DNA from: Semisulcospira habei
Lineage: Eukaryota; Mollusca; Gastropoda; Semisulcospiridae
Direction of reading: 5' to 3'
DNA length: 64,000 nt
NCBI GenBank assembly: GCA_036245525.1
Contig: BTPG01000004.1
Coordinates: 235,945,973 to 236,009,972 of the forward strand
The notes beneath the pieces are model-generated. The model made no database searches, was not told the DNA's origin, and saw only the letters and a list, made by a program, of their open reading frames with translations. Shown here piece after piece: positions 31,728-43,905 of the stretch. Position numbers and translations under genes: made by a program. How positions within the stretch are numbered: position 1 is the first letter of the stretch; each line of letters begins with the position of its first letter.

Positions 31728-34723
31728 ATGGACAGCACCATGACTCTGCTGGCAAAGACACAAGCAACACTGCCGGTGAAGATGCAGAAAATGCAGCCAA
31801 GTTGGCGCCAAGTGGAATCTGTGAAATGGACTGTGACATACATGGTGTTAAACTAGAGTGGGACTCGGTGCCCAGTGTTTACAGTGACACAGACTGTGAC
31901 ATTAAGCATGATGTCAAACTGGAGCCGAGCTCATCCCTCTGCACAAAGGCCATCCGGCTGACGTCAGTCACCATCGGCTTGCGAGCGGCTGAGCGGGGGC
32001 CAATGGCAGCCAATGCCGTCCAGCTAGCCGTTTGCTCATTGGAATCCGTCCAGGATGACATGGACTGTGACATAGATAATGAGTCAGAATCAAACTCAGT
32101 CAGAAGTGTTTACAGTGATGTGGAATGTGGGCATGTTGGTGACATTGATAATGGGACTGTGTCGCCTGCTGGGATGGAATCCGACTCACAGGAGTGTGCA
32201 AGCCTCATCCAGCAACAACCTAGTACCACCCCACAATATACCGGGTTGACAAGGTCGGATCTGCGAAAGCTGGGGAAAATGCTTTGTGAACTGTGCGGTG
32301 TATGTTTTCACTCGGCCAGACAACTCAAGCAACACATGTCGACTCACTCAGGGCGAAAACCTGGCGCTGCTACGAGTGGCAGGAAAAGTAGTGAGTGTTG
32401 GAAACCCTGGCAGAGTATGCAGCCATTTGTACTGTTGCGTAATGAATGTTTTGGACCAGCCAGCCACTTGAAGCAACACGTGTCTTCCAGTACAGGCCAG
32501 AAGACTCCCACTGGAGGACAGTGTTCCAAAGCCGAGCAGAGAATGCAGCCATTTGTTCTTTTGTGTGATATACGTTTTCAGTCGCCCTGTCAGTTGATGC
32601 GAGGTTTGTCCGCTCACACAGGGCAGACGCCTGACTCGTGTACCACAGAGCAGACAATGACTACTGTCAGTAACCATATGGATGAGAAAGCAGCACGACA
32701 GAACACATCATTCGACATTGTGGAGAACACAGCTTTAGATACTGTGGGCCAACAAACAGTGTGGCAGAACACATCATTTGACGTTGGGGATGAACAAATA
32801 CCAGCAATCAACACAGCATTGGGCATTGTGGAGGAACAAACAGCAGAGCATAAGACATGTGACACAGTGGACCTACAAACACTGGGGCGGGACACAGCAC
32901 TGCACGCTGCAGGCAAAGAGCAAGCAGGGCAGAACATAAGACCTGTTGACAGCATAGACAAACAAACAACAGGCAAGCAGACAGCAGCGCAGAGCAGAAG
33001 ACCTGTTGACAGCATGGACAAACAAACAACAGACGAGCAGACTGCAGCGCAGAGCAAAATGGCAGTAGACAGCGCAGACAAGCAGACAGCAGCGCAGGGC
33101 AGAATGGCTGTAGACAGCACTGACAAGCAGATAGACGGGCAGGACACGATCCCCATAAGCGCTAGTCTTCATGCCGACGTCGACCGCAACGGGTCTGTTC
33201 ATGGCTGTGCGCAGGCCCAGTGCAGCCAACGTCGGCCCAAGGGTTCTGTTGACAGCACAGACGAGCAAAGAGCGAGTGAAGAGACAAGCGCAAGACCACT
33301 GGTGTGCGAGTTCTGCAGAGAATCCTTTCAACAGTCTGAGCTCTTGTTTTTACATGTGTGCGAAAAACGATTCAAGTGCCCCCACTGTGCTGCTATATTT
33401 GGCAGTTACAAAACCCTGCAAGAACATGCATCTTCCCACAGAGGCAAAGAGCGTGAGTGTGCCGATTGTGATCGCAGGTTTACAAGAACTTCTCACTGGA
33501 AAAAGCATGTATGCAAGAAATCTCACTGGTGCCCAGGCTGTGATGTCAAGTTTGACAACGCCTATGGCTTGGAACAGCACATGGGCAGACAGAGGCCTTG
33601 CCAGTTCTATGTCTGTGCTGACTCTTGTGGAGAGTCTTTCAAGCTGGCTTGTGAGCTGAGAAAGCACATGAATAGTGTGCACGGAAAGAGCCAGTATAAA
33701 TCTGTGTACATATTCAGATGTGGTGTTTGCAGTGCCAGTTTTAATCGTGTGTATAAACTACAGGACCACATGCTGAAACACTCTGGCAAAAGGGCATACA
33801 AGTGCTCGCAGTGTGATTCAGCTTTCACTAGTATTGACTGTTTGAAACACCACATGAAGGTACACGCAGACAAACAGCCTAAACTGTGTGCACTGTGCGG
33901 TGCTTCTTTTCTTAAGGAATTATCGTTAAAGGTGCACATGGCCAGAAAGCACAATGGCGAAAAAAAATTTGTATGTGAACACTGTAGAGAAGGCTTTTGT
34001 ACAGGTAAAGCGTTGACAAGTCACGTGTTCACCCACACAGGCATAAAGACTTTTAAATGTAAGCAGTGTGATGCTACTTATCGCGGCCATACTGGCTTGA
34101 GACTTCACATGATGATGCACTCTGGAAAATGTGATGTATGTGGTGCCACTTTCCCAACGAGCAGTGAATTGAAAGTACACAAGCGTGTCCACAGAGTGGG
34201 CGTCCACACAGTGCGCAAGCAGTTCCAGTGTCCAGATTGCGGTGGCGTTTATCTATCGAAGCCATCTCTAATCGTGCACATGACGATTCACAGCGCCAAC
34301 AAACCATACAAATGTCAGCAGTGCAGTGCGTGTTTTAGAAGGGATTTCTTTTTGAAAACCCATATGCTGATCCACTCAGGGTTGAAGCCGTTCAAATGTA
34401 CGGAGTGTGGGGCTGACTTCACCCAGGCCGGCCACTTGACGAAACACAAGAGTGTTCACACAGACGCACACCCACACAAGTGCTGCCACTGTACAGCCTC
34501 CTTCAAACGTGCCATAAACCTGAAACAGCACATGGCCATTCACACAGGCCAGAAACCACACAAGTGTGCTGAATGCGGTGCTAGCTTCACTCAGGCCAGC
34601 AGCTTGGCGTCCCACATGGTTCTCCACTCGGCCAAGATGCCCTACAAATGCGAACGCTGTGACGCTAGTTTCAAGTGGCCTGTCAACCTCAAAGCGCACA
34701 TGAAAAGTCACACAGACCAGTAG
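31728..34723 (+). CDS. C2H2 zinc-finger protein, paralogue 2, last coding exon
   Basis: Acceptor TTCTTTTCAACAG (AG 31726-31727), phase 1, to TAG 34721-34723 (about 998 codons). Same plan as paralogue 1: acidic N-terminal part with one C2H2 finger (32284-32345); a shorter Gln/Asp repeat region (about 32935-33145); then about 17 finger modules from 33304. The helix residues in several middle fingers differ from the other paralogues (for example FTSIDCLKHH and FRRDFFLKTH), while the last four fingers are the same. Linked in phase to coiled-coil exons at 28327 and 29387. Predicted nuclear, multimeric DNA-binding protein; no KRAB, ZAD or BTB domain seen in these exons. Confidence 0.93.
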
Positions 34724-35947
34724 TATGTACAGGACTGTCAACCTCAAAGTGCACATGAAAAGTCACACAGACCAGTAGTATGTACAGGACTGTCGACCTC
34801 AAAGTGCACATGAAAAGTCACACAGACCAGTAGTACGTACAGGACTGTCAACCTCAAAGTGCACATGAAAAGTCACACAGACCAGTAGTATGTACAGGAC
34901 TGTCAACCTCAAAGTGCACATGAAAAGTCACACAGACCAGTAGTATGTACAGGACTGTCAACCTCAAAGTGCACATGAAGTCACACAGACCAGTAGTATG
35001 TAGAGGACTATCAACCTCAAATCGCACATGAAAAGTCACACAGACCAGCGGTACGTACAGGACTGTCAACCTCAAAGCGCACATGAAAAGTCACACTGAC
35101 CAGTAGTACGTACAGGACTGTCAACCTCAAAGCGCACATGAAAAGTCACACAGACCAGTAGTATGTACAGGACTGTCGACCTCAAAGCGCACATGAAAAG
35201 TCACACAGACCAGTAGTATGTACAGGACTGTCAACCTCAAAGTGCACATGAAAAGTCACACAGACCAGTAGTATGTACAGGACTGTCGACCTCAAAGCGC
35301 ACATGAAGTCACACAGACCAGTAGTATGTAGAGGACTGTCAACCTCAAAGCGCACATGAAAAGTCACACAGACCAGTAGTATGTACAGGACTGTCAACCT
35401 CAAAGCGCACATGAAAAGTCACACAGACCAGTAGTATGTACAGGACTGTCAACCTCAAAGTGCACATGAAAAGTCACACAGACCAGTAGTATGTACAGGA
35501 CTGTCGACCTCAAAGCGCACATGAAAAGTCACACAGACCAGTAGTATGTACAGGACTGTCGACCTCAAAGCGCACATGAAAAGTCACACAGACCAGTAGT
35601 ATGTACAGGACTGTCAACCTCAAAGTGCACATGAAAAGTCACACAGACCAGTAGTATGTACAGGACTGTCGACCTCAAAGCGCACATGAAAAGTCACACA
35701 GACCAGTAGTATGTACAGGACTGTCAACCTCAAAGTGCACATGAAAAGTCACACAGACCAGTAGTATGTACAGGACTGTCAACCTCAAAGTGCACATGAA
35801 AAGTCACACAGACCAGTAGTATGTACAGGACTGTCAGCCTCAAAGTGCACATGAAAAGTCACACAGACCAGTAGTATGTACAGGACTGTCAACCTCAAAG
35901 TGCACATGAAAAGTCACACAGACCAGTAGTATGTACAGGACTGTCAA
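34724..35947. repeat. 55-bp tandem repeat made from the gene's 3' end, about 22 units
   Basis: Each unit is the last codons of the final finger (CTCAAAGTGCACATGAAAAG / TCACACAGACCAG, encoding LK.HMKSHTDQ), the stop TAG, and a 14-base spacer TATGTACAGGACTG. The period is 55, so the frame shifts from unit to unit. A few units lack AAA (CACATGAAGTCACAC). Lies in the presumed 3' UTR of paralogue 2. Confidence 0.95.
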
Positions 35948-36405
35948 CGTAACCCCTTTTACTCCAAGGGGACATTTCCCAAATGTTTGAGGTGCCTCCG
36001 AACGACAGTACCAGTCACAGGGGATAGATTGACCATGATAATTCAAGCGTAGCGCCAGATGACCTTGGTGCCATCAGGCGTTATCATGGTCAATCCATCT
36101 TCTATTGTAGTGTGTCAGGATGAGCTTGGCGCCATCGGGCGTTATCATGGTCAATTAATCTCCTATTGTAGTGTGTCAGGATGAGCTTGGCGCCATCAGG
36201 CGTTATCATGGTCAATTAATCTCCTATTGTAGTGTGTCAGGATTAGCTTGGCGCCATCAGGCGTTAACATGGTCAATCCATCTCCTATTGTAATGTGTCA
36301 GGATGAGCTTGGCACCATCAGGCGGTATCATGGTCAATCCATCTCCTATTGTGTGTCAGGATGAGCTTGGCGCCATCAGGCGTTATCATGGTCAATCCAT
36401 CTCCT
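35948..36405. repeat. Palindromic element with amplified right part
   Basis: Starts GTAACCCCTTTTACTCCAAG, the flank seen left of the 18531 hairpin, then GATTGACCATGATAATTCAA. The right side (GGCGCCATCAGGCGTTATCA, TGGTCAATCCATCTCCTATT, GTGTGTCAGGATGAGCTT) is repeated about six times with a period near 58 bp. Confidence 0.8.
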
Positions 36406-37226
36406 CTCTCTCTCTCTCCGGCCGTTGAGGTGAGCGGTCGATCTTTAGCGGAGCTCCGCTGTGCAGCCAACTATGACATATAGCAGTGGAGTACTGTGCT
36501 TGTTCTTGGATATACCATCATGTATGTGGATGTGTCTTGATCCCGGTGTATTGGAGTGTTGGTTAGCCATCCTTACATTTATAATGATCTTGCTGGGATC
36601 TGCTAGAGATTTGTGTTGTGTTTGTGAAATGGACACTTTACTACCTTGCTAACTCTTCCAGCGCGAACTTTCTCGAAGGGCGACCCAGTGGCAGGATGTA
36701 CCATCTACTGTGATTTTTGCCTGGACTTATTTGTGTGTGCTAGTTACCTTACACGGACCGCAAAAGGGCATTTTAATGATGCCCTGATACCTTTCCAGGT
36801 ACTTTTGTGAGACTTTATATATTTCACAATTTTATTATGATTTAAAACTTTAACTGAACTCAACTACATATTAGATACCAGCACTTTTCAAGCCATGAAG
36901 CAGTGTTTCTATGTTGACTGAGTAGCTGGTGCCAGCCAGTCTGCACACCTGGCACCTGTGACCTAATTCCCTTCGCTTTCACCCCACCCCCGGCCCTCTT
37001 TTTGGGTGGGCCGAGAGATCATCCTCCCCTTACGCGTGAGTGCCGCCCCGCTGGCCACTTGGCCTAATCCTCTTTGCCTCAGCACCCTCGCATTGTGATC
37101 GAGGATGGCTTGTTCTCTTCTCGGCTATCCTTGGCGCCCCTGTGGCTAGTCGGCAGGTGTCAGCAAACATCTTGGCATCTCCATGTTTGACGAGCTTAGT
37201 GATGACATCACCCCTCCATCCCTCCC

Positions 37227-39789
37227 ATGAACGTCCCGCCCACCATGTCCAACCCCCGCATCACACGCGCCGCCGCCAAGACCCCATGCAATTCTACACT
37301 TCAGAAGATAAACGCAACTGAGGACCCGATACAAAAGAACTTCGAGACAGACTGTACCCGTGTCTTCTTGTGGAGATTAGCCCTGCATGAAAGGTACGTC
37401 CAACACCCCCTGCCCCCTGGCTACAGAGCCGAATGGATCGACCAAGACAGTAACAAGGAAGAAGTAGACTCCCCCCTCCTTCCCCCGTACCATGATGCTC
37501 TACACAGTACACTAGTACGAGTCTATAGGAGTTCAGGCAAGAAACTCGCCATTGCCATCACTGTTTTCTATACCACCTGTCTTATCAGAGCCCAGGGAGC
37601 TCGCTGCCATGATTGGATAAAGAATTTCAACCGCTCAAAGACTGTGTTGAAAAGATGTTGTCTTCCCAGCAATCCTCATCTCTACCAACCCTTGGCGGTC
37701 AGCTGGCGCTGCCACCTCCCTCCCCCGGCACAACTGACGAGTCTCTTCAGGGCACTAATTCCTCAATTCCACTCAAAAGTGATGTAACCAGCGTAACACC
37801 ACCCTTGGACGTGACCACATCCCCACCCAGCCGACCGGCTGACCCCACCCAGCATGACCCGCCCGTCACGCTCAGCTGCGCAGAGGTTGGTGGAGCCACC
37901 GCTGCGAACAGTGACAACTCTACTGGGCAGGATCAGGCCACGCCCACCTGTCACTCTGTCCTTCGGACCCGACCACCACTCTCCCACCACCTGTCTTTTG
38001 ACCCAATCAGACGACGAGAAAATCTTCGCAACGGTGATCCGTCTGCCTTCCCACCGATTGCTGTTACCTTGCTACCTCCCCAACAACCCCTCCCCCTCGC
38101 CCAGTTAGCCACCCTGCCAGCTCTCCTGTGTCAGTTTCTGCAGAAACTGGAGGCTTCGGCGGCTAACATCAAAGAACTCCTTTCTTCAGTGAAGACCGAA
38201 CTGGCAAGTGTCAAGGCGCACTGTGTCACCTTGCAACAACAACAGAGCGCTCTTGAAGCCCAAGTGCAAGACAACAAGGTTAAGAGGAAACATGGCCTCT
38301 CTGTGGTGGAAAAAGACCTGACCAGGGTTGAACAGTCGACGTGCGCTGGTTTGCAGAAACTTACAGTGGAGCAGGAAGCTATCACCAAACAGGTTTCAAA
38401 ACTTGCTGCTGCCAGAGACACACAGAGCGCCATGATCGGTACCCTGAAAAAACAAGTAGGAGCACTTGGCCAGGTAACACCTTCCCAAGAAACAGTGAAA
38501 CCAGCCCTAGCCTCCACGTCGCCCCTCCCCCCTCCCCCGGCCACCCCGTCCCCGGCCACCAATCACTCAGTGAACACCCCAGACCCTGACTCTCGCCAGT
38601 CTGTTAGCCCCCTGCATACTCAACAGCAGGATAATTATGTGCCTCGCCACTCGTCGTTCAGCATCGAAACCCACAACCGCTTCGCTCCCCTTGACACACA
38701 GCTAAGTGACAGCAAGGCCGCGCGTGACACTGACCACAAATCTGACAGCTCTGCTCCCGGTTCGACCAACGCCGTGAACACCAAGCTGATGACACCTTAT
38801 GAAAAGCTGTGCCAATCAAAGGTGAACCCGCAGTCGCACGCTCTACTCCTCAGCGACTCAGTCATCAGTCATCGATGACCGGAAAATCATGTGTCAGCTC
38901 CGGATTTTACAGTTCAGAACATGGCGGTGTCAGGTCTGTCTGTCAGCGACCTCATCAAGTGGCTTGACACCCGCCAGCCTGTCCGACATGTACACCACGT
39001 CACCTTTCATGTCAGAATCAACAGCTGCCGCAACTTGAATGTTCCGGTCGCATGCAACACGTGGCTGCAGCTCATCGATCTGCTGGCCACCAAGTTCCCG
39101 CAGGCCACTCTACACGCGTCCACCATCATGCCGCCCTTTGGTCAACGCCACCCCCCGTTTGTAGCCGCCGCTAAATCCAATGACAACCTCCACGCGGCCT
39201 GCAGGAAGGCTGATATTGCCATCGTGGACCACACCGCCACCTTTCTGACCAAGAACCACGCCCCCCGCCAGCCCTCTACCGGGACGGTGACAGAATGCAC
39301 CCCAGCGCTGAAGGCACAAAACGTCTGGCCCTCGATATACGCTACGGTGAATACCGGCCCTACGTAGCTCCACGAGATCATGCCAACTTCAACTCTGCAC
39401 CCGGTTACCTGGCACGCAAACCCCATGGCTCTGACATGACTGGAGGGCCTCCGGCCCGCCTGGCACGTCATGGCCACGGGGTGCGACCTGCTCAGGTTAA
39501 CAACTCAGAGTTGACTCGGCCTCTTCAGCCAGTGCCGCCGAAACTCAGCCAGCAGCCTGTCGACCCTTCGTCCCCGAACCCACGAGGTCAGGCAGCAGTC
39601 ACCGATGTTCCAGACCGAACTGACTTTCCGCCTCTTGTGACTTCATCTGCCGGAACGGCCCAGACCTCAGCTGCTAATGCCTGGGCCCCCACTGCTAGTT
39701 GTGACAACCAAATTCCCATTGAATTAGTAATGCAAATTGCGAAACTTCTTTTCACTGCTAGACAGTGTACATCACGTGAAAACAAATAA
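37227..39789 (+). pseudogene. LINE ORF1 with coiled coil and SGNH esterase-like domain, broken
   Basis: Three reading frames. Part 1 (37227-about 37620) has SNPRITRAAAKTP and a Cys/His/Trp stretch TCLIRAQGARCHDWI that may be a partial PHD finger. Part 2 (about 37613-38878) is Pro/Ser/Thr-rich with a coiled coil (about 38130-38465) and ends just after ALLLSDSVI, the catalytic-Ser block of SGNH esterases. An in-frame TGA at 38876-38878 interrupts it. The same frame resumes (AVSGLSVSDLIKWL) to about 39290, then shifts to the frame ending at 39789, which carries DRMHPSAEG, the Asp-x-x-His block. Such esterase ORF1 proteins bind lipids or nucleic acid in LINE particles. This copy cannot make a full product. 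Confidence 0.75.
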
Positions 39790-40921
39790 TTAATTCTCAT
39801 TATATAAAAAAAGATTGATGTCTGATGGGCGCCACATTCCGACCCGTTGCCTGAATGGTCCTTGCTGGTGTGTGTATTTTGTTTTCCACAGCCTTCTTTG
39901 GCACTGACCGGGGAGGGTTGTGGGAGACGCTCGGGTTGCGCCGGTACGGGCTGTCCTGGCTCCGGGTCGGACTGTTGTTCCTGTCATATATCAACCCGAA
40001 TGAGATTATTCATACAGGACTGATGTCATCCAAATGCTCAAATTTATGATTATCAATTAATTAGTACTACAGAACTCTATTGCTGTCGTAACTGTGAAAC
40101 GTGTGTAGTTTTGATTGCGACGTAGAACCGCTATCAATTCTATATCCTTCAATATTGACGCTATACTCAAAGCGATTTTAAACTCATTAAAATTTTTGTA
40201 CCTGAGAAATCGGTGACTTACTGCATGATATAGATTCGTGTACGTTTTTCTGACATAGATAACGTGTCTAACTGTGTGAAGTCACGACGGAGTCTCAACC
40301 ACGTTTAGTTCGTATTTGTTGTGTGATAGACCGTAACGGATCAGAGACACGCAGGGCGTGCGTCTCTTTGTGCGACGATTAGTCGCGATACAATCACACA
40401 ACATAATCCTGTTACTAAGAGGTTCAGGATTAGCACTTGATACCTGATGACTGATCAGTGTGTGATGACTGGCTTAGTGGTCAATGTTGATAGACACACC
40501 CGCGTGCAATTCTCATCGGAATGCGCGTATAATTATGACAATTGCAGCGCTCTGTGACTTTACAAACTGTGTTAACCTGTGTATTGAACAAGAGTGCACA
40601 ACTTAGTCGCTATTAAAGTGATTCTTATCACTGACTGTGGCGGTAGCAAAGAATAAGATTACTCTGGTACGCTTCATCGCGTTTGTTTTTAGCAACAGTA
40701 CGTTGCACACGCAGAGACCTATATCTGCAGACTTTTTTTTCATTTACATCTACGATCCGCTATCTTTTTCTTCCTTTTTTTTATCTTTCGCGCATGTTTC
40801 AGTGCTGTGTTTTGACCACTTATTTGCATGCCACATTGTGACACTTCGTTATTGTTGTTTAAACTGTCATTTAGTTTGTTAGTATATTTTAAACTAGTAT
40901 TTAGTTGCGAAGTTACCTGAC
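39790..40921. other. ORF1-ORF2 spacer and unexplained sequence
   Basis: No ORF with recognisable content. It is longer than the spacer expected between ORF1 and ORF2 of such LINEs and may contain another insertion, but I see no clear borders. A run TTAAACTAGTATTTAGTTG precedes ORF2. Confidence 0.35.
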
Positions 40922-41926
40922 ATGTTTACTAGTGTCAGCGATCATTTGCTTAGAATAGGCCACCTCAATGTATATCACCTTTGCAGCAAAGTATCAGATG
41001 TTACAGTACTACTCAACCAACCCTCCCCATATCATATATTTGGCTTTACAAAAAGTAGGTTGACGGAGAATATAAGTAACCAAGCTATCACCATACAAAA
41101 TTTCTCCATTCATAGGCGAGATGCTTCAGTGCCTGGTCATACTGGCATTTGTGCTTATGTTCACAATACTATTGCTAACAACGTAACACGACGATGTGAC
41201 CTGGAATCCACCCATGTGGAAAGCCTGTGGCTTGAGATAAAAGCAACCGCCAAGTCAACCCCGACCTTGGTATGTTTTATTTACAGAAACCCCGCAGCTA
41301 CAGTGTCCTGGCAAGATGATTTTGTTGTAATGGTTGACAAAGTACAAAACTCCAAGGGTGATATACATATACTCGGTGATTTTAATGTTGATTTATTGAA
41401 ACCTGGCAACACGTCATGGAGATCCATGATAACGTTCTTAGGCCTTGCACAAGTAGTTCAGTCACCCACCAGGGTCACTGCTACTTCATCCACATTAATT
41501 GACCATGTTTATACAACCAACGACAGTGCCCTTAGCAATGTCTATGTACCCAGCACCTCTGTCAGTGATCATTTTCCTATTTGTTTTTCATTATCTGTGA
41601 AGTTGCCAATGAAACCTCATAAGGAGCATATAACCATTCTCTACAGATCATTCAAAAAATTTAATCAAGATGATTTTTTGCATGAACTTTCCCAAACACC
41701 ATTTTCCGATGTGTATAACTATAACGATCCCAATGTAGCGCTGTCCCACTGGTATAAGTTGTTCCTCGGTGTTCTTGACAGACATGCCCCGAGGCGCACT
41801 AAGCGTGTTAAACATCCCACTGTGCATGAGTGGCTGACGGATGAGATTAAAACTGCGATGGAACTAAGAGATCTATTGAAACAACAAAAGAAATTTGACG
41901 AGTACAAAAAAAACAGCGAAACCTAG
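40922..41926 (+). CDS. LINE ORF2, APE-type endonuclease domain (truncated before RT)
   Basis: 334 residues. Visible endonuclease blocks: GHLNVYHLCSK near the N-terminus; GFTKSRL (the catalytic Glu of the usual E-x-W/R-L block appears replaced by Lys); GDFNVDLL; PTRVTATSSTLIDHVYT; and SDHFPICFSL. The stop at 41926 follows an A-run (ACAAAAAAAACAGC), and after a one-base shift the frame continues to about 42020 with ..DIRSVWQVISS, so the ORF was longer. The RT is missing because of the junction at 42022. An independent RT fragment of a similar type is at 61372-62420, but nothing shows the two belong together. Confidence 0.82.
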   Translation: MFTSVSDHLLRIGHLNVYHLCSKVSDVTVLLNQPSPYHIFGFTKSRLTENISNQAITIQNFSIHRRDASVPGHTGICAYVHNTIANNVTRRCDLESTHVESLWLEIKATAKSTPTLVCFIYRNPAATVSWQDDFVVMVDKVQNSKGDIHILGDFNVDLLKPGNTSWRSMITFLGLAQVVQSPTRVTATSSTLIDHVYTTNDSALSNVYVPSTSVSDHFPICFSLSVKLPMKPHKEHITILYRSFKKFNQDDFLHELSQTPFSDVYNYNDPNVALSHWYKLFLGVLDRHAPRRTKRVKHPTVHEWLTDEIKTAMELRDLLKQQKKFDEYKKNSET

Positions 41927-42022
41927 TTAAATCATTAGTACGTAAAGCACAGAGGCAGTATGCTGAAAAGATTATTTTGGGCGGCAAAGACATACGCAGC
42001 GTGTGGCAGGTGATTTCTTCAA

Positions 42023-42586
42023 AATGAGCTTTAGATGCTTAGTTGATTTCAGTTTATTTTTTACATCATCCCGTTCTTGCTTATTTGGAATGACATCGTT
42101 CTCTCTGAGACAGTCTTCAAAGCTGTCACGGTCCTTACAGTAAAACAAACAGATAAACTTTAACTGTTCTCGAAAATCTTTCAGTACAGCATTATATTTC
42201 TGAGTGAGAATCCATACACTTATGTTTGCATGTCTGCCACTGAAGGCAAGTTCTGCTAATATGTTTCTCTTTTTGACAATGTCTTTCTCTGCAGAACAGT
42301 CATCAACTATGAACAATGTTGGCTGTCCTTCAAATTGCTTGTAAAAATATAGCAGGTAATCATTCAGTTTTTTCTCAGGGTCGACTAAGTATATGTTGTT
42401 GTCAGTCCAAATGAATAAACGGTTGTGATAAGCTTTGTTGTGTTTGATTGTTGGACAAAATATTACAATGTTTTCGAAATGATGAAGGTATCTTGTTTGT
42501 AAGAGGTTAAGAACAAATTCAGTCTTCCCACACGAAGTGGCGCCACAAAATAGGCCGCAATGTGAATCGTGCGTCATTAAGTCCAT
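42023..42586 (-). pseudogene. Second Polinton packaging-ATPase copy, 3'-truncated and fused to antisense LINE
   Basis: From the ATG at 42584-42586 this is nearly identical to the ATPase at 3063-3668, with intact Walker A (GATSCGKT) and Walker B (LFIVDD). The match ends at about 42023, after AAAATGAGCTTTAGATGC. The last dozen or so codons are lost, and the frame continues 17 codons into antisense LINE sequence to a stop at 41972. Upstream similarity ends within a few bases of the start codon. High identity indicates recent copying. A folded ATPase core might still be made, but promoter and partner genes are absent. Confidence 0.88.
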
Positions 42587-43507
42587 TTTAAAAACACAAT
42601 ATAATCTGTTTGTACAAAAACACTATGCTTGCCTTTCTGGTTATAAAAGGGGTTTCAAACTAACCACTCACACCGCAAGCCTTATAATAATGACTACGAA
42701 AAGCTTGTCTGGTTTTATTTTCTCCCTACTTGGACGTCAGTGACGGTGTGCGGTCTGTGATTTTAGACCTTACACCCAGAAGCTGCAAGGTCTAAAATCA
42801 CAGATAGGTCCGCCATTATCATGTTGGTTGGGTAAACAGCACGCGACACAAATGTCCGTGATCTGGTTTCAATTTAAATGCATAACAGGACAAGGCAATG
42901 TCCGTGATCTGGTTCAAACTAACAACTCACTCCCCGATTTTCTCCTCGAGTGATCTAAAACACTTGTAAAACATGGTGGGGTGTATACTAAATTGAATAA
43001 TTGAGGTCTCTCCCGGGATTAAAGTTGTGGGTTTCAATTTAAAGGCATCACGCGACAGGGTAATAAATAACTGTATGAAAGGCTGATTGTCACCCACTGG
43101 AGCGAAAACAGGAAACCGTTTCACAACCAATTTTCAAGCCCAACTTTCTGGTTATTAAAGAGATGCAATCTTGTAAACTCACATGACTACACAACAGCTG
43201 TCTCTACCTATGACGGCAATAACTGCACCCAACAGGAATCCGGTTTCATCACGCGACAGTCTTGAGCACAAAGGCCGATTGTTCAACAGCGCAATGTCCG
43301 TGTGCGTCGCAGCAGTCACGATGTGTGAAGTGAAAACTTTTCACAGATAAATTTTCCTCCACACAATTTTTCACGTTGGACGTTTCATTTACGAAATAAC
43401 CTATATTAGAGATTTGTTCTATATTTTTGGTTTGCCCCAGAGTAAGAAAAATGACATAGTGGTTTAGTGACATACATTGAAGCGTTGACACAAAAAGGAA
43501 TGCTAAT
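42587..43507. other. Region beside the ATPase copy, with short repeats; no gene
   Basis: Contains a hairpin (TTTTAGACCTTACACCCAGA .. AGCTGCAAGGTCTAAAATC, 42753-42799) and repeated short blocks: ATGTCCGTGATCTGGTT twice, CATCACGCGACAG twice, and CTTTCTGGTTAT twice (the first followed by AAAAGG, TATA-like). An 80-codon minus-strand ORF (43249-43491) has no recognisable content. Could be Polinton regulatory or terminal DNA; not proven. Confidence 0.4.
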
Positions 43508-43519
43508 TTGTTTTGTGTG

Positions 43520-43582
<63 letters not shown>

Positions 43583-43905
43583 TATTTGGACATAGAAGAC
43601 TATTGTTTACTATGGTGGTATGAACAGGAAGTAGACACTATTTCTCAGGAAGGCCAACTCTGACAGCATTGAGTGGTGGGGTGTGGGGGTGTGTGTGTGT
43701 GGGGGGGTGGGTGGGTGGTGTGTATTTCTCGGGAAGATATTTTAACTAGCCTTTTGTTTCCAAGGGGTTGGGGGACCTGACTGGGCAGATAAATCTGTTA
43801 AATGAATTTGGTCAAGTGCGTTTGTTTATTTACGGAAAGGATTAAATAAATCAATTGTTTCTTAAATGGGTGTCGTTGTAATCTCCTATATACTTTCTCT
43901 CCTAG
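43508..43905. repeat. Dispersed repeat, copy B, with long (GA)n
   Basis: Matches 5380-5715 in order. The (GA)n here is longer (43525-43579), and a GT/GGGT-rich expansion (43678-43715) separates the two halves. Confidence 0.8.

Larger units (their letters stand above)
36406..42022 (+). mobile_element. Decayed CR1/L2-like LINE with esterase ORF1 and endonuclease ORF2
   Basis: An element of about 5.6 kb: possible 5' region from a (CT)n at 36406; ORF1 remnants 37227-39789; a spacer; and ORF2 endonuclease 40922-41926. It stops abruptly at about 42022, between the endonuclease and where the RT should begin, at the junction with an antisense Polinton ATPase copy. ORF1 with an SGNH esterase-like domain and ORF2 with an APE-type endonuclease is typical of the CR1/L2 group. 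The 5' end is a guess. Confidence 0.7.
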
